Positions 1 to 8,790 of a stretch of DNA of 64,000 bases are shown here, in pieces. This stretch comes from Allomuricauda sp. (GTDB taxonomy: Bacteria; Bacteroidota; Bacteroidia; Flavobacteriales; Flavobacteriaceae), in assembly GCA_003712125.1 (NCBI GenBank), contig RHLF01000002.1, forward strand, positions 186,001-250,000, in the 5' to 3' direction. The translations under genes were made by a program, and so were the position numbers. The notes under the pieces are model-generated. The model saw nothing but the letters and a program-made list of their open reading frames with translations. It searched no databases and was not told the origin of the DNA. The number at the start of each line of letters is the position of its first letter. Position 1 is the first letter of the stretch.

Positions 1-359
1 GTAGCAAAGTGACTGCCATTTTCGTAGGCCAGGGTTTCCGGATTATCTGATTTAACTAGCATTACCCGTTGGGTTTCAATATCGGTACCCCTATATTCAA
101 TGGTATAGACCCCATTTTCAACGGTCCAGCCAAAATCAGTGTAAAATGTGATGTTATTGCCTTCGTATTGTTGGTAACGGCCCAGGTAGGCATCGTTAAA
201 TATCCATTCTTCCCTGTCGGAGGTTTGTTCTTGATTGCTGCCTTCCGACTCAATCTTTGCCCATATACCCAAAACAGGATCATTATTTTCAGGTATTTCA
301 GAACAGTTGCTCACTGAAATGAGCACAACAATAGTCAACAATGAAAAGAGCTTTTTCAT
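1..359 (-). CDS. Putative lipoprotein, partial (C-terminus beyond left edge)
   Basis: An uninterrupted frame begins at the ATG on the complement of 357-359 and runs off the left edge, giving about 119 visible residues. It starts MKKLFSLLTIVVLISVSNC, a short signal peptide with a Cys at residue 19 that is probably lipidated; Asn just before the Cys is tolerated in Bacteroidota but is not a classic lipobox. The visible mature part has an aromatic-rich, strand-like pattern with GIWAKIE and EWIFND segments, reminiscent of small lipocalin-like lipoproteins, but that family call is only a guess. The gene is divergent from mdh, and the 243-base gap between them holds the mdh promoter element. The function is unknown. 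Confidence 0.6.
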   Translation of the reverse strand, partial: MKKLFSLLTIVVLISVSNCSEIPENNDPVLGIWAKIESEGSNQEQTSDREEWIFNDAYLGRYQQYEGNNITFYTDFGWTVENGVYTIEYRGTDIETQRVMLVKSDNPETLAYENGSHFA

Positions 360-569
360 AGCAGTAGGTTTTGCTTTAATTTGGGACTAGAACAACGGTA
401 TTATGCGCTTTGCTAGTATATTTTATCGATATACAGCATCTTAATTTTTAGATTCTTCGATAAAATGCACATTATTTTAACATTCAGCTCCCATTTTCCT
501 TTTTTAGGTCAGGCAGTGAATTAAACCTATGATTCTGAATTACAGGCTTAATTTTGGGGTAAAAAGTCC

Positions 570-577
570 TATTTTTG
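570..577 (+). promoter_or_regulatory. Bacteroidota-type -7 element for mdh
   Basis: TATTTTTG matches the TAnnTTTG consensus exactly and lies 25 bases before the mdh ATG. No well-spaced TTG -33 element is evident upstream, so only the -7 box is called. Confidence 0.5.
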
Positions 578-602
578 CACTCAAATTTATAAACCGAAAA
601 CA

Positions 603-1529
603 ATGAAAGTAACCGTAGTTGGAGCTGGGGCTGTAGGTGCCAGTTGTGCTGAATATATCGCAATCAAAAATTTTGCAGCAGAAGTAGTTCTTTTAGACAT
701 TAAAGAGGGCTATGCTGAAGGTAAGGCCATGGATTTGATGCAAACTGCATCATTAAATGGTTTTGATACCAAAATCACAGGCAGCACAAGCGATTATTCA
801 AAAACTGCGAATAGTGATGTTGTTGTGATTACCTCAGGTATTCCGCGTAAACCCGGAATGACTCGTGAAGAATTAATAGGTATCAATGCAGGTATTGTAA
901 AATCGGTTTCTTCAAGCCTTATCGAGTATTCACCCAACGCCATAATGATTGTTGTTAGCAACCCGATGGACACCATGACCTATTTGGTGCACAAAACCAC
1001 AAACTTGCCCAAAAACCGCATTATCGGAATGGGCGGGGCCTTAGATAGTGCACGATTTAAGTACCGTTTGGCAGAGGCCTTAGAAGCACCAATTTCTGAT
1101 GTTGATGGAATGGTAATCGGCGGTCATAGTGACAAGGGTATGGTGCCTCTTATTGGACACGCAACACGAAATAGTGTGAAGGTTTCTGAATTTTTGTCAG
1201 AAGCGCAAATGGACTATGTTGTGCAAGAGACCAAGGTTGGTGGTGCAACCCTGACCAAATTGTTGGGCACCAGTGCATGGTATGCACCAGGTGCAGCTGT
1301 TTCCGGTTTGGTACAGGCCATTGCTAACGATCAAAAGAAAATGTTTCCATGCTCCACTTACCTTGAGGGTGAGTATGGCTTGAATGATATTTGTATTGGC
1401 GTACCCGTAATCTTGGGTCGAAATGGTATCGAAAAAATAGTGGATATCGACCTGACTGAGGCCGAAAAAGCCAAAATGCAAGAGAGCGCTGCAGGTGTGA
1501 GCAAAACGAACCAGCTACTTGAACTATAA
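603..1529 (+). CDS. mdh: Malate dehydrogenase
   Basis: This is the NAD-dependent malate dehydrogenase that interconverts malate and oxaloacetate in the TCA cycle, in the cytoplasm. The 308 residues are normal for the LDH-like (MDH type 3) group. The Rossmann motif GAGAVGAS is at residues 7-14, with Asp32 at the end of the second strand as expected for NAD rather than NADP. The mobile substrate loop IPRKPGMTREEL (residues 80-91) carries the two Arg typical of malate rather than lactate enzymes. The segment GGHSDKGMVPL contains the catalytic His near residue 175. The gene stands alone between a divergent lipoprotein gene and secDF, which has its own promoter. The ATG at 603 is the natural start, since the protein opens directly with the first beta strand. 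Confidence 0.96.
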   Translation: MKVTVVGAGAVGASCAEYIAIKNFAAEVVLLDIKEGYAEGKAMDLMQTASLNGFDTKITGSTSDYSKTANSDVVVITSGIPRKPGMTREELIGINAGIVKSVSSSLIEYSPNAIMIVVSNPMDTMTYLVHKTTNLPKNRIIGMGGALDSARFKYRLAEALEAPISDVDGMVIGGHSDKGMVPLIGHATRNSVKVSEFLSEAQMDYVVQETKVGGATLTKLLGTSAWYAPGAAVSGLVQAIANDQKKMFPCSTYLEGEYGLNDICIGVPVILGRNGIEKIVDIDLTEAEKAKMQESAAGVSKTNQLLEL

Positions 1530-1570
1530 TTCATTCCGATTTCGTTACACACCACAATACAAGATTTATA

Positions 1571-1601
1571 TTGGCAAATCTTGATTGGAATGCTATATTT
1601 G
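1571..1601 (+). promoter_or_regulatory. secDF promoter (TTG-N20-TATATTTG)
   Basis: A -33 TTG at 1571-1573 is followed after 20 bases by a perfect -7 box TATATTTG at 1594-1601. It lies in the gap between mdh and secDF, 38 bases before the secDF ATG. Confidence 0.65.
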
Positions 1602-1639
1602 CACGCTGTTTACAAAAACTTCTAAAAAATTAAGAATCA

Positions 1640-4603
1640 ATGCAAAACAAGGGATTAGTTAAGCTTTTTGCACTGCTTTTCGGGTTGGTAAGTATTTACC
1701 AACTTTCGTACACCTTTATTACTGGCAAGGTTGAGACGGATGCCGAAAACTATGCAATCAGTCAAATTTCAGAGGCGGAAGAGGATTATGTGTCGAAGCG
1801 GGAAGCATTGGAAGCATCCTACCTGGATTCGATTGGGAGCAATCCTATTTTGGGTTACACCAGTTACGATGATGCCAAAACAAAGGAGTTGAACAAGGGC
1901 TTGGATTTAAAGGGCGGTATCAATGTTACCCTACAGATTTCGGTTAAGGACATCCTCAGAGGTCTCGCGAACAATACCAAGAACCCGATTTTCAATAAAG
2001 CCATAGCGGATACAGACGAAGCCTCAAAGAGCAGTGATGAAACCTATCTTGAATTGTTCTTTGATTCTTTTGATGCCATTAAAGGGGATACCAAATTGGC
2101 TTCTCCCGATATTTTTGCAAATAAAGGCCTAAGCGATGAAATCAATTTCCAAATGTCTGATGATGAGGTTAAACCCATTATCAGAAGAAAAATTGATGAG
2201 TCTGTGGTGTCAGCCTTTGAAGTGCTTCGCGAACGTATTGATGGTTTCGGAGTTACACAACCCAACATTCAACGTGAGGGGAACTCGGGCCGTATTGTTG
2301 TTGAATTGCCCGGAGCACGCGATATAGAAAGAGCTCGTGACCTTTTATCAAGTACTGCGCAACTCGAGTTTTGGGAAACCTATCAACAAAGCAATCAAAG
2401 TATAGGGCAGTTTTTCTTTAATGCAAATGAAAGACTGCGTGATATTTTAGAACCTCAAGAGCAACAGACCGATACATTAACCACTGCTGAATCTGAGATC
2501 GATTCTTTACTCTCCGATGTTGCCCAAGATTCGTTGGATCTTACGGCAGAAGCGAATCCGCTCTTGGGTAAATTGATTCCGGCAAGTCCTGGAAGTCATG
2601 CCATTGCCCGTGTACTTGTATCTGATACGGCCGAAGTGGGTTCGTATTTGAGAATGCCGGAAATTCGGCGAATGTTGCCGGCAGATGTCCAATTCACAAA
2701 ATTTACGTGGGAGCGTCCACCAAAGGATGCTGAGACAGCTGAACTTTATGCGTTGAAATCAAATCGTGACAATCTACCCCGAATTAGCGGTGACGTAGTT
2801 TCTGATGCCCAGGATACGTTTGATCAGTTTAACAAGCCAGCAGTTAGCATGACCATGAACACCCGTGGGGCAAAGGAGTGGGAGCGCTTAACTGGAGATG
2901 CCTTTAACAATCAGACCGGTATTGCCATTGTATTGGACAATAAGGTTTATACGGCGCCAGGTGTTTCTTCTGGTCCGATTTCGGGAGGACGTTCAGAAAT
3001 CACCGGAACCTTTACGGTGAATGAAACCAAAGACATCGCCAATGTACTCCGCGCAGGTAAGCTTCCAGCATCAGCTGAAATTATCGACTCCTTTGTTGTT
3101 GGGCCTTCATTGGGTCAAGAAGCGATCGACAGTGGTTTTATGTCATTCTTGATTGCCATGGCCTTTGTACTGCTTTGGATGATATTTTACTACGGAAAAG
3201 CAGGGATCTTCGCTGACATTGCCTTGATATTGAACATTGTTTTGATTTTCGGTGTTTTGACGAGCCTTGGTGCGGTGTTGACCTTGCCTGGAATTGCGGG
3301 TATTGTATTGACCATTGGTATGTCGGTTGATGCCAACGTACTGATATTTGAACGTGTTAAGGAAGAATTGGCCCGTGGAAAGGGCAAAGCGCAGGCCGTT
3401 GCCGACGGTTTTGGCAATGCTTTGTCTTCCATTTTAGATGCGAACATAACCACAGGTCTGACGGCCATCATCCTGTTTATTTTTGGATCTGGTCCGATCA
3501 AGGGATTTGCGACTACGCTTTTGATAGGTATCGTAACTTCATTGTTCACGGCCATCTTTATTACACGATTGCTGGTAGATTGGTATGTGTCTAAAAAGGG
3601 GAGAAGCCTCGATTTTTCCACATCACTTACCAAGAACTTGTTCAAAAATCTCAAAATCAACTTTTTGGGTAAACGAAAGGTTGCCTATGTCATATCGGCA
3701 ATCCTTGTTGGGGTAGGTGCTTTTTCGCTCTTTACCAAAGGACTGCAGCAGGGTGTTGATTTTGTTGGGGGAAGAAACTACCAAATTCGATTTGAGAATG
3801 CGGTTAGTGCCTCCGATATTTCTTCAGAATTGGTACAAACCTTAGGTAGCGCCAATGCCAAAACCTTTGGTGAGGCCAATCAAATTATGGTCACCACCAA
3901 CTATAAGGTTGACGTACAAGGAAATGAAGTAGACGACGAGATATTGGATATTTTGTACAACGCTCTTCAAAAATACCTCCCCGAGGGTACCACCTATGAT
4001 GATTTTAAACCAGGTGGGTCTAACGACAATATTGGGGTTTTAAAGTACCGAAAGGTAGGACCAACAATTGCAGATGATATTAAAAAGAATGCCTTGTGGG
4101 CCGTAATAGGATCCTTGGCAGTCGTATTCCTTTATATTTTGCTGCGGTTTAGAAAATGGCAATTTTCATTGGGCGCTGTAGTGGCGGTTTTCCATGATGT
4201 CATGATCGTACTGGGTATATTCTCATTGACCAGTGCCATCATGCCCTTTAATATGGAAATCGACCAAGCCTTTATTGCTGCGATACTTACGGTAATTGGT
4301 TATTCATTGAACGATACCGTGGTGGTATTCGACCGTATTCGTGAGGTAGTTAACCTTAAGGGATGGAAAAACGGGGAGCATATCAACCAAGCCCTTAACA
4401 GCACCTTGAGCCGTACCTTGAACACCTCGTTAACCACCTTGATCGTGCTTTTGGCCATCTTCATTTTTGGAGGGGAATCATTGCGCGGATTCATGTTCGC
4501 CATGATTGTAGGTGTCATTATCGGTACCTATTCATCGGTATTTATTGCGACTCCGATAATGTTCGATTCTTTGAAAAATAAAATGGCGACTGATAAAAAA
4601 TAG
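1640..4603 (+). CDS. secDF: Protein translocase subunit SecDF (fused)
   Basis: SecD and SecF are accessory subunits of the Sec translocon; they use the proton gradient to help pull exported proteins across the inner membrane. Here both lie in one 987-residue chain, the usual arrangement in Bacteroidota. An N-terminal membrane anchor is followed by LDLKGGINVTLQ, a long periplasmic P1 region, then the SecD membrane half with GMSVDANVLIFERVKEEL (near residue 560). The SecF half begins near residue 680 (GKRKVAYVISA), contains GVDFVGGRNYQI, and has the matching GYSLNDTVVVFDRIRE motif near residue 887; these are the conserved membrane segments with the proton-relay Asp residues. An acidic Gln/Ser-rich insertion lies around residues 265-315 of the periplasmic region. 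The gene has its own promoter and a strong hairpin terminator. Confidence 0.97.
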   Translation: MQNKGLVKLFALLFGLVSIYQLSYTFITGKVETDAENYAISQISEAEEDYVSKREALEASYLDSIGSNPILGYTSYDDAKTKELNKGLDLKGGINVTLQISVKDILRGLANNTKNPIFNKAIADTDEASKSSDETYLELFFDSFDAIKGDTKLASPDIFANKGLSDEINFQMSDDEVKPIIRRKIDESVVSAFEVLRERIDGFGVTQPNIQREGNSGRIVVELPGARDIERARDLLSSTAQLEFWETYQQSNQSIGQFFFNANERLRDILEPQEQQTDTLTTAESEIDSLLSDVAQDSLDLTAEANPLLGKLIPASPGSHAIARVLVSDTAEVGSYLRMPEIRRMLPADVQFTKFTWERPPKDAETAELYALKSNRDNLPRISGDVVSDAQDTFDQFNKPAVSMTMNTRGAKEWERLTGDAFNNQTGIAIVLDNKVYTAPGVSSGPISGGRSEITGTFTVNETKDIANVLRAGKLPASAEIIDSFVVGPSLGQEAIDSGFMSFLIAMAFVLLWMIFYYGKAGIFADIALILNIVLIFGVLTSLGAVLTLPGIAGIVLTIGMSVDANVLIFERVKEELARGKGKAQAVADGFGNALSSILDANITTGLTAIILFIFGSGPIKGFATTLLIGIVTSLFTAIFITRLLVDWYVSKKGRSLDFSTSLTKNLFKNLKINFLGKRKVAYVISAILVGVGAFSLFTKGLQQGVDFVGGRNYQIRFENAVSASDISSELVQTLGSANAKTFGEANQIMVTTNYKVDVQGNEVDDEILDILYNALQKYLPEGTTYDDFKPGGSNDNIGVLKYRKVGPTIADDIKKNALWAVIGSLAVVFLYILLRFRKWQFSLGAVVAVFHDVMIVLGIFSLTSAIMPFNMEIDQAFIAAILTVIGYSLNDTVVVFDRIREVVNLKGWKNGEHINQALNSTLSRTLNTSLTTLIVLLAIFIFGGESLRGFMFAMIVGVIIGTYSSVFIATPIMFDSLKNKMATDKK

Positions 4604-4622
4604 GGTCAATAAACCTTTAGAT

Positions 4623-4651
4623 AAAAAAAGCCGCTTTTAAGCGGCTTTTTT
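4623..4651 (+). terminator. Rho-independent terminator after secDF (bidirectional)
   Basis: GCCGCTT (4630-4636) and AAGCGGC (4639-4645) form a stem with a two-base loop, flanked by an A-run and a T-run, so it can also serve the convergent minus-strand gene ending at 4650. Confidence 0.85.
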
Positions 4652-4973
4652 ATTTTGCGGGAAGACGCATTGCATGGCTTAGCCCTTTTTTTAAATAAGC
4701 GGCCAACAACTCTTTTTTAGCAAGTAATTTTTGAGGTATCAACACATAGTCCCTCATGATCGCTCCATGAGATACCAAAGGTGCAGCCCCGTGGTCTTGA
4801 TCAAATTGATGTTGTTCGTCTTTTGAAAGTCGAATACCCAATTGGCCATCTTTGTTCAATAAGGCAAACATATGTCCGTTGGCAGAAGCATAGGGCATCG
4901 TTTTTCCCTTGCGCTCAATTTGAGCCACCTTTGCAGCTTCATCAAACAATTTTAGGGCTTCTTCCCAACTCAT
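4650..4973 (-). CDS. TfoX N-terminal domain-like protein
   Basis: A 107-residue cytoplasmic protein. The pattern SANGHMFALLNKDGQLGIRLS followed by HGAIMRDYVLIPQKLL resembles the TfoX/Sxy N-terminal domain, where a GxMFAL segment precedes a C-terminal xxYVxxP segment. In enteric bacteria Sxy/TfoX acts in competence regulation, but the stand-alone single-domain versions common in Bacteroidota have no established role, so no function is inferred. Its ATG overlaps the end of the PLP decarboxylase gene by four bases, so the two are probably cotranscribed. It ends at the shared terminator with secDF. Confidence 0.7.
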   Translation of the reverse strand: MSWEEALKLFDEAAKVAQIERKGKTMPYASANGHMFALLNKDGQLGIRLSKDEQHQFDQDHGAAPLVSHGAIMRDYVLIPQKLLAKKELLAAYLKKGLSHAMRLPAK

Positions 4974-6439
4974 TTTTGAATTACGGTTTGCTTCTTCAGT
5001 TCCAACTTTTGGGCAATTTCGCGAATCACCTCAATCAAATGTTCTATGGTCTTTTTGGTCTTACGATGGTTAATTAGGCATGCCCTGATAGCATAATCAC
5101 CTTTTAGCGAGGTGCCCATAATAAAGACCCGCCCGTCTTTTTCAAGTGCTGGCATCAGTTCACGATTAAACTCAACGATCTCACTTTTCGAACGCATTTT
5201 ACCAATGTACCTAAAACAGGATACAGCAAGTTTCGAATCGGCCACCAATTCAAAATCTTCAGCAGCATTCACAAGTTCATTCAAATAATTGGTTAGGTCA
5301 ATGTCTTTTTGGATCATGTCCTTGATTCGGGTCATGCCATAAGCTTTGATGGTCAGCCATACTTTAAAAGCCTTGGCATTTCGTGAGAGTTGGAAATAAT
5401 GTTCATTATACTCCAATCTATTGCCATCGTTGGCCAGTTCGGTATCCAAATAGGCGGCTTTTTTAAAGTAGGTGCGCCTTAGCTTGTCCCAACTTCGCAC
5501 TATAGTACAGCCTCCTTCAAAGGGAACATAAAGCCATTTATGAAAATCAAGGGCGATTGAATCTGCCCTTTCCATGCCCTTGTATTCTTTTTTTAAACTG
5601 TCAAGAATTCCGGCTAAGGCACCATACGCACCATCGATATGATACCAGAGTTCGTATTTTTTGGCTAAATCTGCCAGGGCGTCCAAATCATCAATAGCAC
5701 CCGTATTTACAGTTCCAGCATTGCCGATGAGACAAAAAGGTCGAAGACCATCGGCAATATCATTTTTAATCTGTTCTTCTAATAGGTCGAGTCTGATCTT
5801 AAAATCAGCATCGGTTTCAATTTTACGCAGCTGATTACTACCGATGCCCAAAAGCTCGACGCTTTTGTCAACACAGCTGTGAACCTCTTCAGAGGCGTAA
5901 ACCACGAAGGGTTTTTGGTGAAACAGACCGGTTTTTCTAATTCCAATAGCTTCGAAGAAAATATTACGTCCTACCGTGAGTCCTGTTAAGTTGGCTGCCG
6001 AACCACCACTTACCAAGACGCCCCCTGAATCTTCGGGAAAATCGAGCAATTTTGCCGTCCAGGCAATGACCCGTTTTTCAATTTCGTTCATTGCGGGTGC
6101 CAGATGCCATTTGGTTTGGTTTTGATTAATGGTTGCCGCGAGCTTTTCAGCAACTATGGCCATTTGGTTACCACCCGACATGACATAGGCATACATATGT
6201 GGCCCCAAGTTACCTGTTGCCGTCTGCAATACTTTTTTGCCCACCTCATCCAATAACTCGATGGCATTCATACCAGCATCGGGTATGCCTTCATCAAACC
6301 AAGATTCAACTTCTTTTTGAGGATAAAAATGATACCCTTTATGCGCATCGAGGTTTTCAAATTGTTGAAGCACCAACTCCGTGCTTTTGGCCAAAATATC
6401 TTTGAATTGGTTTTCGGAAAAGTCGAGTGTTTCATTCAT
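4970..6439 (-). CDS. PLP-dependent group II amino acid decarboxylase family protein
   Basis: A 489-residue fold-type I PLP enzyme of the group II decarboxylase family (aromatic amino acid, glutamate or diaminobutyrate decarboxylases). The pocket is seen in GGVLVSGGSAANLTGL (phosphate-binding SGGSAAN), HSCVDKSVELLG, NAGTVNTGAIDDL, WYHIDGAYG (Asp contacting the pyridine N) and ALDFHKWLYVP, where the Schiff-base Lys is residue 301. The substrate cannot be read from the sequence; the general layout is closest to the aromatic-L-amino-acid/tyrosine decarboxylase branch. It probably acts in the cytoplasm. It lies at the downstream end of a minus-strand run and overlaps the following TfoX-like gene by four bases. 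Confidence 0.85.
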   Translation of the reverse strand: MNETLDFSENQFKDILAKSTELVLQQFENLDAHKGYHFYPQKEVESWFDEGIPDAGMNAIELLDEVGKKVLQTATGNLGPHMYAYVMSGGNQMAIVAEKLAATINQNQTKWHLAPAMNEIEKRVIAWTAKLLDFPEDSGGVLVSGGSAANLTGLTVGRNIFFEAIGIRKTGLFHQKPFVVYASEEVHSCVDKSVELLGIGSNQLRKIETDADFKIRLDLLEEQIKNDIADGLRPFCLIGNAGTVNTGAIDDLDALADLAKKYELWYHIDGAYGALAGILDSLKKEYKGMERADSIALDFHKWLYVPFEGGCTIVRSWDKLRRTYFKKAAYLDTELANDGNRLEYNEHYFQLSRNAKAFKVWLTIKAYGMTRIKDMIQKDIDLTNYLNELVNAAEDFELVADSKLAVSCFRYIGKMRSKSEIVEFNRELMPALEKDGRVFIMGTSLKGDYAIRACLINHRKTKKTIEHLIEVIREIAQKLELKKQTVIQK

Positions 6440-6481
6440 TGGATCAAATTTACCAGTCTAAAAATACGGGAATTCAACATG

Positions 6482-6994
6482 CTATAGCCCCTTTGACATC
6501 AATTGAAATTCAAAAACTTGCTTTCCAATTTGAAAGGTATGTTCACCGCTGACGGTAAATCCATGTTTGTTATAAAATCCAATCGCTCGGTCATTACTTT
6601 TTAAAACCGATAACCACAGCTGGCGAAACCTCAATTTTGTGGCGTGTTTCAAAAGCTCCTCTTGCAAAGCAACACCAATTTTTTTGCTTATGAATTCTCT
6701 TAACACATAAATTTTTTGCAATTGACAATGCCCATCGCCCTCAAGAAAGGGGGAGTGTGAATCCAACTTAAGTTTAGCATAGCCAACAGGAAGTCCTTCC
6801 CAATAGGCCAACCAAAACACATTGTTCTTTTTGGCCAAACTAGACTTGATTTTTTTTACCCCAAACGTTTGGTCCAGATAGCTTACCAAATCATTCTTGT
6901 CTGTAAATAGATGGCCAAAGGTCTCACCAAAGGTAATTCGACCTAGAAGCGCTATGATTTGCGCATCTTTTTCATCGGCCAATTTTAGTTTCAT
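6482..6994 (-). CDS. GNAT family N-acetyltransferase
   Basis: A 170-residue GNAT-fold acetyltransferase. The acetyl-CoA core is visible as LQKIYVLREFISKKIGVALQEELL (strand beta4, pyrophosphate loop, helix alpha3), followed by LWLSVLKSNDRAIGFYNKHGFTVSGEHTF, which carries the typical N-x-x-A-I-x-F-Y-x-K-x-G-F motif. The acceptor substrate is unknown. Its ATG overlaps the stop of the DinB gene by four bases (start 6994, DinB end 6991), so the two are translationally coupled. The pyrophosphate loop is degenerate (no clean Q/RxxGxG/A), so activity should not be assumed. Confidence 0.85.
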   Translation of the reverse strand: MKLKLADEKDAQIIALLGRITFGETFGHLFTDKNDLVSYLDQTFGVKKIKSSLAKKNNVFWLAYWEGLPVGYAKLKLDSHSPFLEGDGHCQLQKIYVLREFISKKIGVALQEELLKHATKLRFRQLWLSVLKSNDRAIGFYNKHGFTVSGEHTFQIGKQVFEFQLMSKGL

Positions 6995-7521
6995 AGCGCG
7001 AGGTTTTCCAAAATTTGCTTATCGTGGTGTTGTACGTGGTAAATCGTAAAGAACAGCATTTCGCGTAGGGTAAGTTTTCCCATAACAGGATGCGGTAAAA
7101 TATAGGCATCCAATTCTTCCTCACTATAGCTCGAAAGTCGGCCGCATAATTTTGCAACCAATTTGGATAATTTGGCCAATTTCTTCGCCTTGTCCTTGCT
7201 TAAAATTTCGTCAGGTGCAAATCGATCGGGGAGCACATAATCTTTGTTGTCTTCCAAGACCTTGATGTATTTTTCGACCAATGCCGGGTATGATTTACTT
7301 GGGCGATTCGCCAAACCGAATTTCATTTTCAATACAAAAAGGGGTAGGCCATAGGCCATATCCACCGGTTTGACCGATTTGATAATATGTTCGAGCTGCT
7401 GACCTGCCGTCCACTTGTCACCAGGTTTTCGCATGAAATCAGCATCGGAAAGCGATTCTATTTTGGCAATGAAGTTATCGTGATGCACCATTAGTTCATC
7501 ACAAATGTCCTGTATGTTCAT
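6991..7521 (-). CDS. DinB family protein (putative metal-dependent four-helix bundle)
   Basis: A 176-residue protein of the DinB/YfiT superfamily. The three His typical of the family can be picked out: one in the segment KWTAGQQLEHIIKSV and two in FFTIYHVQHHDKQIL near the C-terminus; they would bind a divalent metal at one end of the helix bundle. Family members include bacillithiol transferases and damage-inducible proteins; no specific substrate can be inferred. It sits directly downstream of the ModF-like gene (3-base gap) and overlaps the GNAT gene, forming part of a tightly packed minus-strand run. Confidence 0.85.
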   Translation of the reverse strand: MNIQDICDELMVHHDNFIAKIESLSDADFMRKPGDKWTAGQQLEHIIKSVKPVDMAYGLPLFVLKMKFGLANRPSKSYPALVEKYIKVLEDNKDYVLPDRFAPDEILSKDKAKKLAKLSKLVAKLCGRLSSYSEEELDAYILPHPVMGKLTLREMLFFTIYHVQHHDKQILENLAL

Positions 7522-7524
7522 GGT

Positions 7525-8790
7525 TTAAATGTAATGGATTTTCGCTACGGAACCTTTTTTTGTGGGCACGAGTTCTAGGCATTGCTTCGGATGCAATCCC
7601 GGTTCCTTTCGATGTGAAACAAAAACAATTGCCGAATCACTCTCCTTCGCGAATTTGTTGACTAGAGCGACAAAAAAACTTGCTGCTTGATCATCCAACC
7701 CTGATGTTGGCTCATCCAATATCAGTAGGGGAGGGTGTTTTACCATCGCTCTGGCAGTCATAAGCAAACGCTTTTCTCCTAAACTCAAATCTTGAAAATA
7801 AAAATCCTTTTTTGATTCAAGATGAAGCAGTTGTAACCAGGTTTGGGCCAATCTTTTTTCGGCACCGGTAGGTTTTTGGTACAGGCCGATGGAATCATGC
7901 AAGCCTGATATCAACATATGCTCCAAAGAATGATACCCCCGAAACCTATCGGTCATAGCCGGTGTGAAATAGCCAATATATTCTTTGATGTCCCATACGC
8001 TTTCACCCGAACCTTTTTTATGGCCGAAGATGGTCACATCTTGCTGGTAACTTTTAGGACTGTCACCAGTAATCATATTCAAAATCGTGGTTTTCCCACT
8101 TCCATTGGGTCCCAATAGCTCCCAAAAATCTCCCTTTTTGATGTTCCAATTAATGTTGTTCAATACGTGATTACCCTCAAAATTGACGGCTACATTCTTG
8201 AATGTTACCAAGTTTTCATGGGTATCAGAAATGGGATTCGGGTTGGGGGGAATCGCAATGTTAGATAGAATATTGAAATGCTCCTGAGCGTCTTGAGGGT
8301 CCTTGAAATCAGTATGCTTAACAATTTGATCATTCGAATAACGATAGAGGTTAGCGGGTATCGGAAGCCTATCGGCAGACCTTGAAAGGATTTGGATCAA
8401 CTGTTTTGATTGGCCCAACGCACAGAACCTGTCCTTAAGCTCGGATTGGGCTTTCACGTCGAGATTGTCATAAGGGTTGACCAAAATAAGACCATCGAAG
8501 TTTTGTGAGAGCAAATGATCTAAAAGTGCCTTTTTACGTTCCCCGCTGCTCATCGATTTTAACGACTGAGAAGTTGATGCAGTTAAAATTTTGAGGTCGT
8601 GACGTTCCTCTTCTTCAATAAATAAAGCCAATTGCTGTTGTGAAAAAACACCAAGTTTCTCCTTAAGGGGAGTATCAAAGAATTGTTGTCGGTTCGCAAG
8701 GATCTCTTCGACCAACGTAACCGTGCGTACTTGGTTATCGACCAGAATGATGGCGTGTTCCACGTATCGATTTTTTCCAAAAATAACCAT
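7525..8790 (-). CDS. ModF-like ABC ATPase with degenerate N-terminal nucleotide-binding domain
   Basis: A 421-residue soluble twin-ABC protein without membrane segments, in the ModF/PhrA group. The C-terminal ABC domain is intact: Walker A LGPNGSGKTT at about residues 225-234, signature LSLGEKRLL, Walker B LLILDEPTSGLDD and an H-loop VFVSHR. The N-terminal half keeps a signature-like SMSSGERKK (about 79-87) and a Walker B-like LILVNPYDNLD (about 101-111), but it has no Walker A and the usual Glu after the Walker B Asp is lost. The start is constrained by a one-codon overlap with the upstream GNAT stop, so the short N-terminus is not a start-site error. ModF is loosely linked to molybdenum genes in enteric bacteria, but no molybdate genes occur here, so the role is open. 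Confidence 0.82.
   Translation of the reverse strand: MVIFGKNRYVEHAIILVDNQVRTVTLVEEILANRQQFFDTPLKEKLGVFSQQQLALFIEEEERHDLKILTASTSQSLKSMSSGERKKALLDHLLSQNFDGLILVNPYDNLDVKAQSELKDRFCALGQSKQLIQILSRSADRLPIPANLYRYSNDQIVKHTDFKDPQDAQEHFNILSNIAIPPNPNPISDTHENLVTFKNVAVNFEGNHVLNNINWNIKKGDFWELLGPNGSGKTTILNMITGDSPKSYQQDVTIFGHKKGSGESVWDIKEYIGYFTPAMTDRFRGYHSLEHMLISGLHDSIGLYQKPTGAEKRLAQTWLQLLHLESKKDFYFQDLSLGEKRLLMTARAMVKHPPLLILDEPTSGLDDQAASFFVALVNKFAKESDSAIVFVSHRKEPGLHPKQCLELVPTKKGSVAKIHYI

Noticed and set aside
3190-3660. A 156-residue frame on the minus strand inside secDF
   Set aside because: It lies wholly within the conserved SecD membrane segments on the other strand, its composition is that of a mirror frame, and it has no start signal or homology by eye.
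6439-6452. TAAATTTG on the minus strand as a promoter of the PLP decarboxylase gene
   Set aside because: It is only six bases from the start codon and has no -33 TTG at 18-20 bases, so it would give an almost leaderless RNA; not called.
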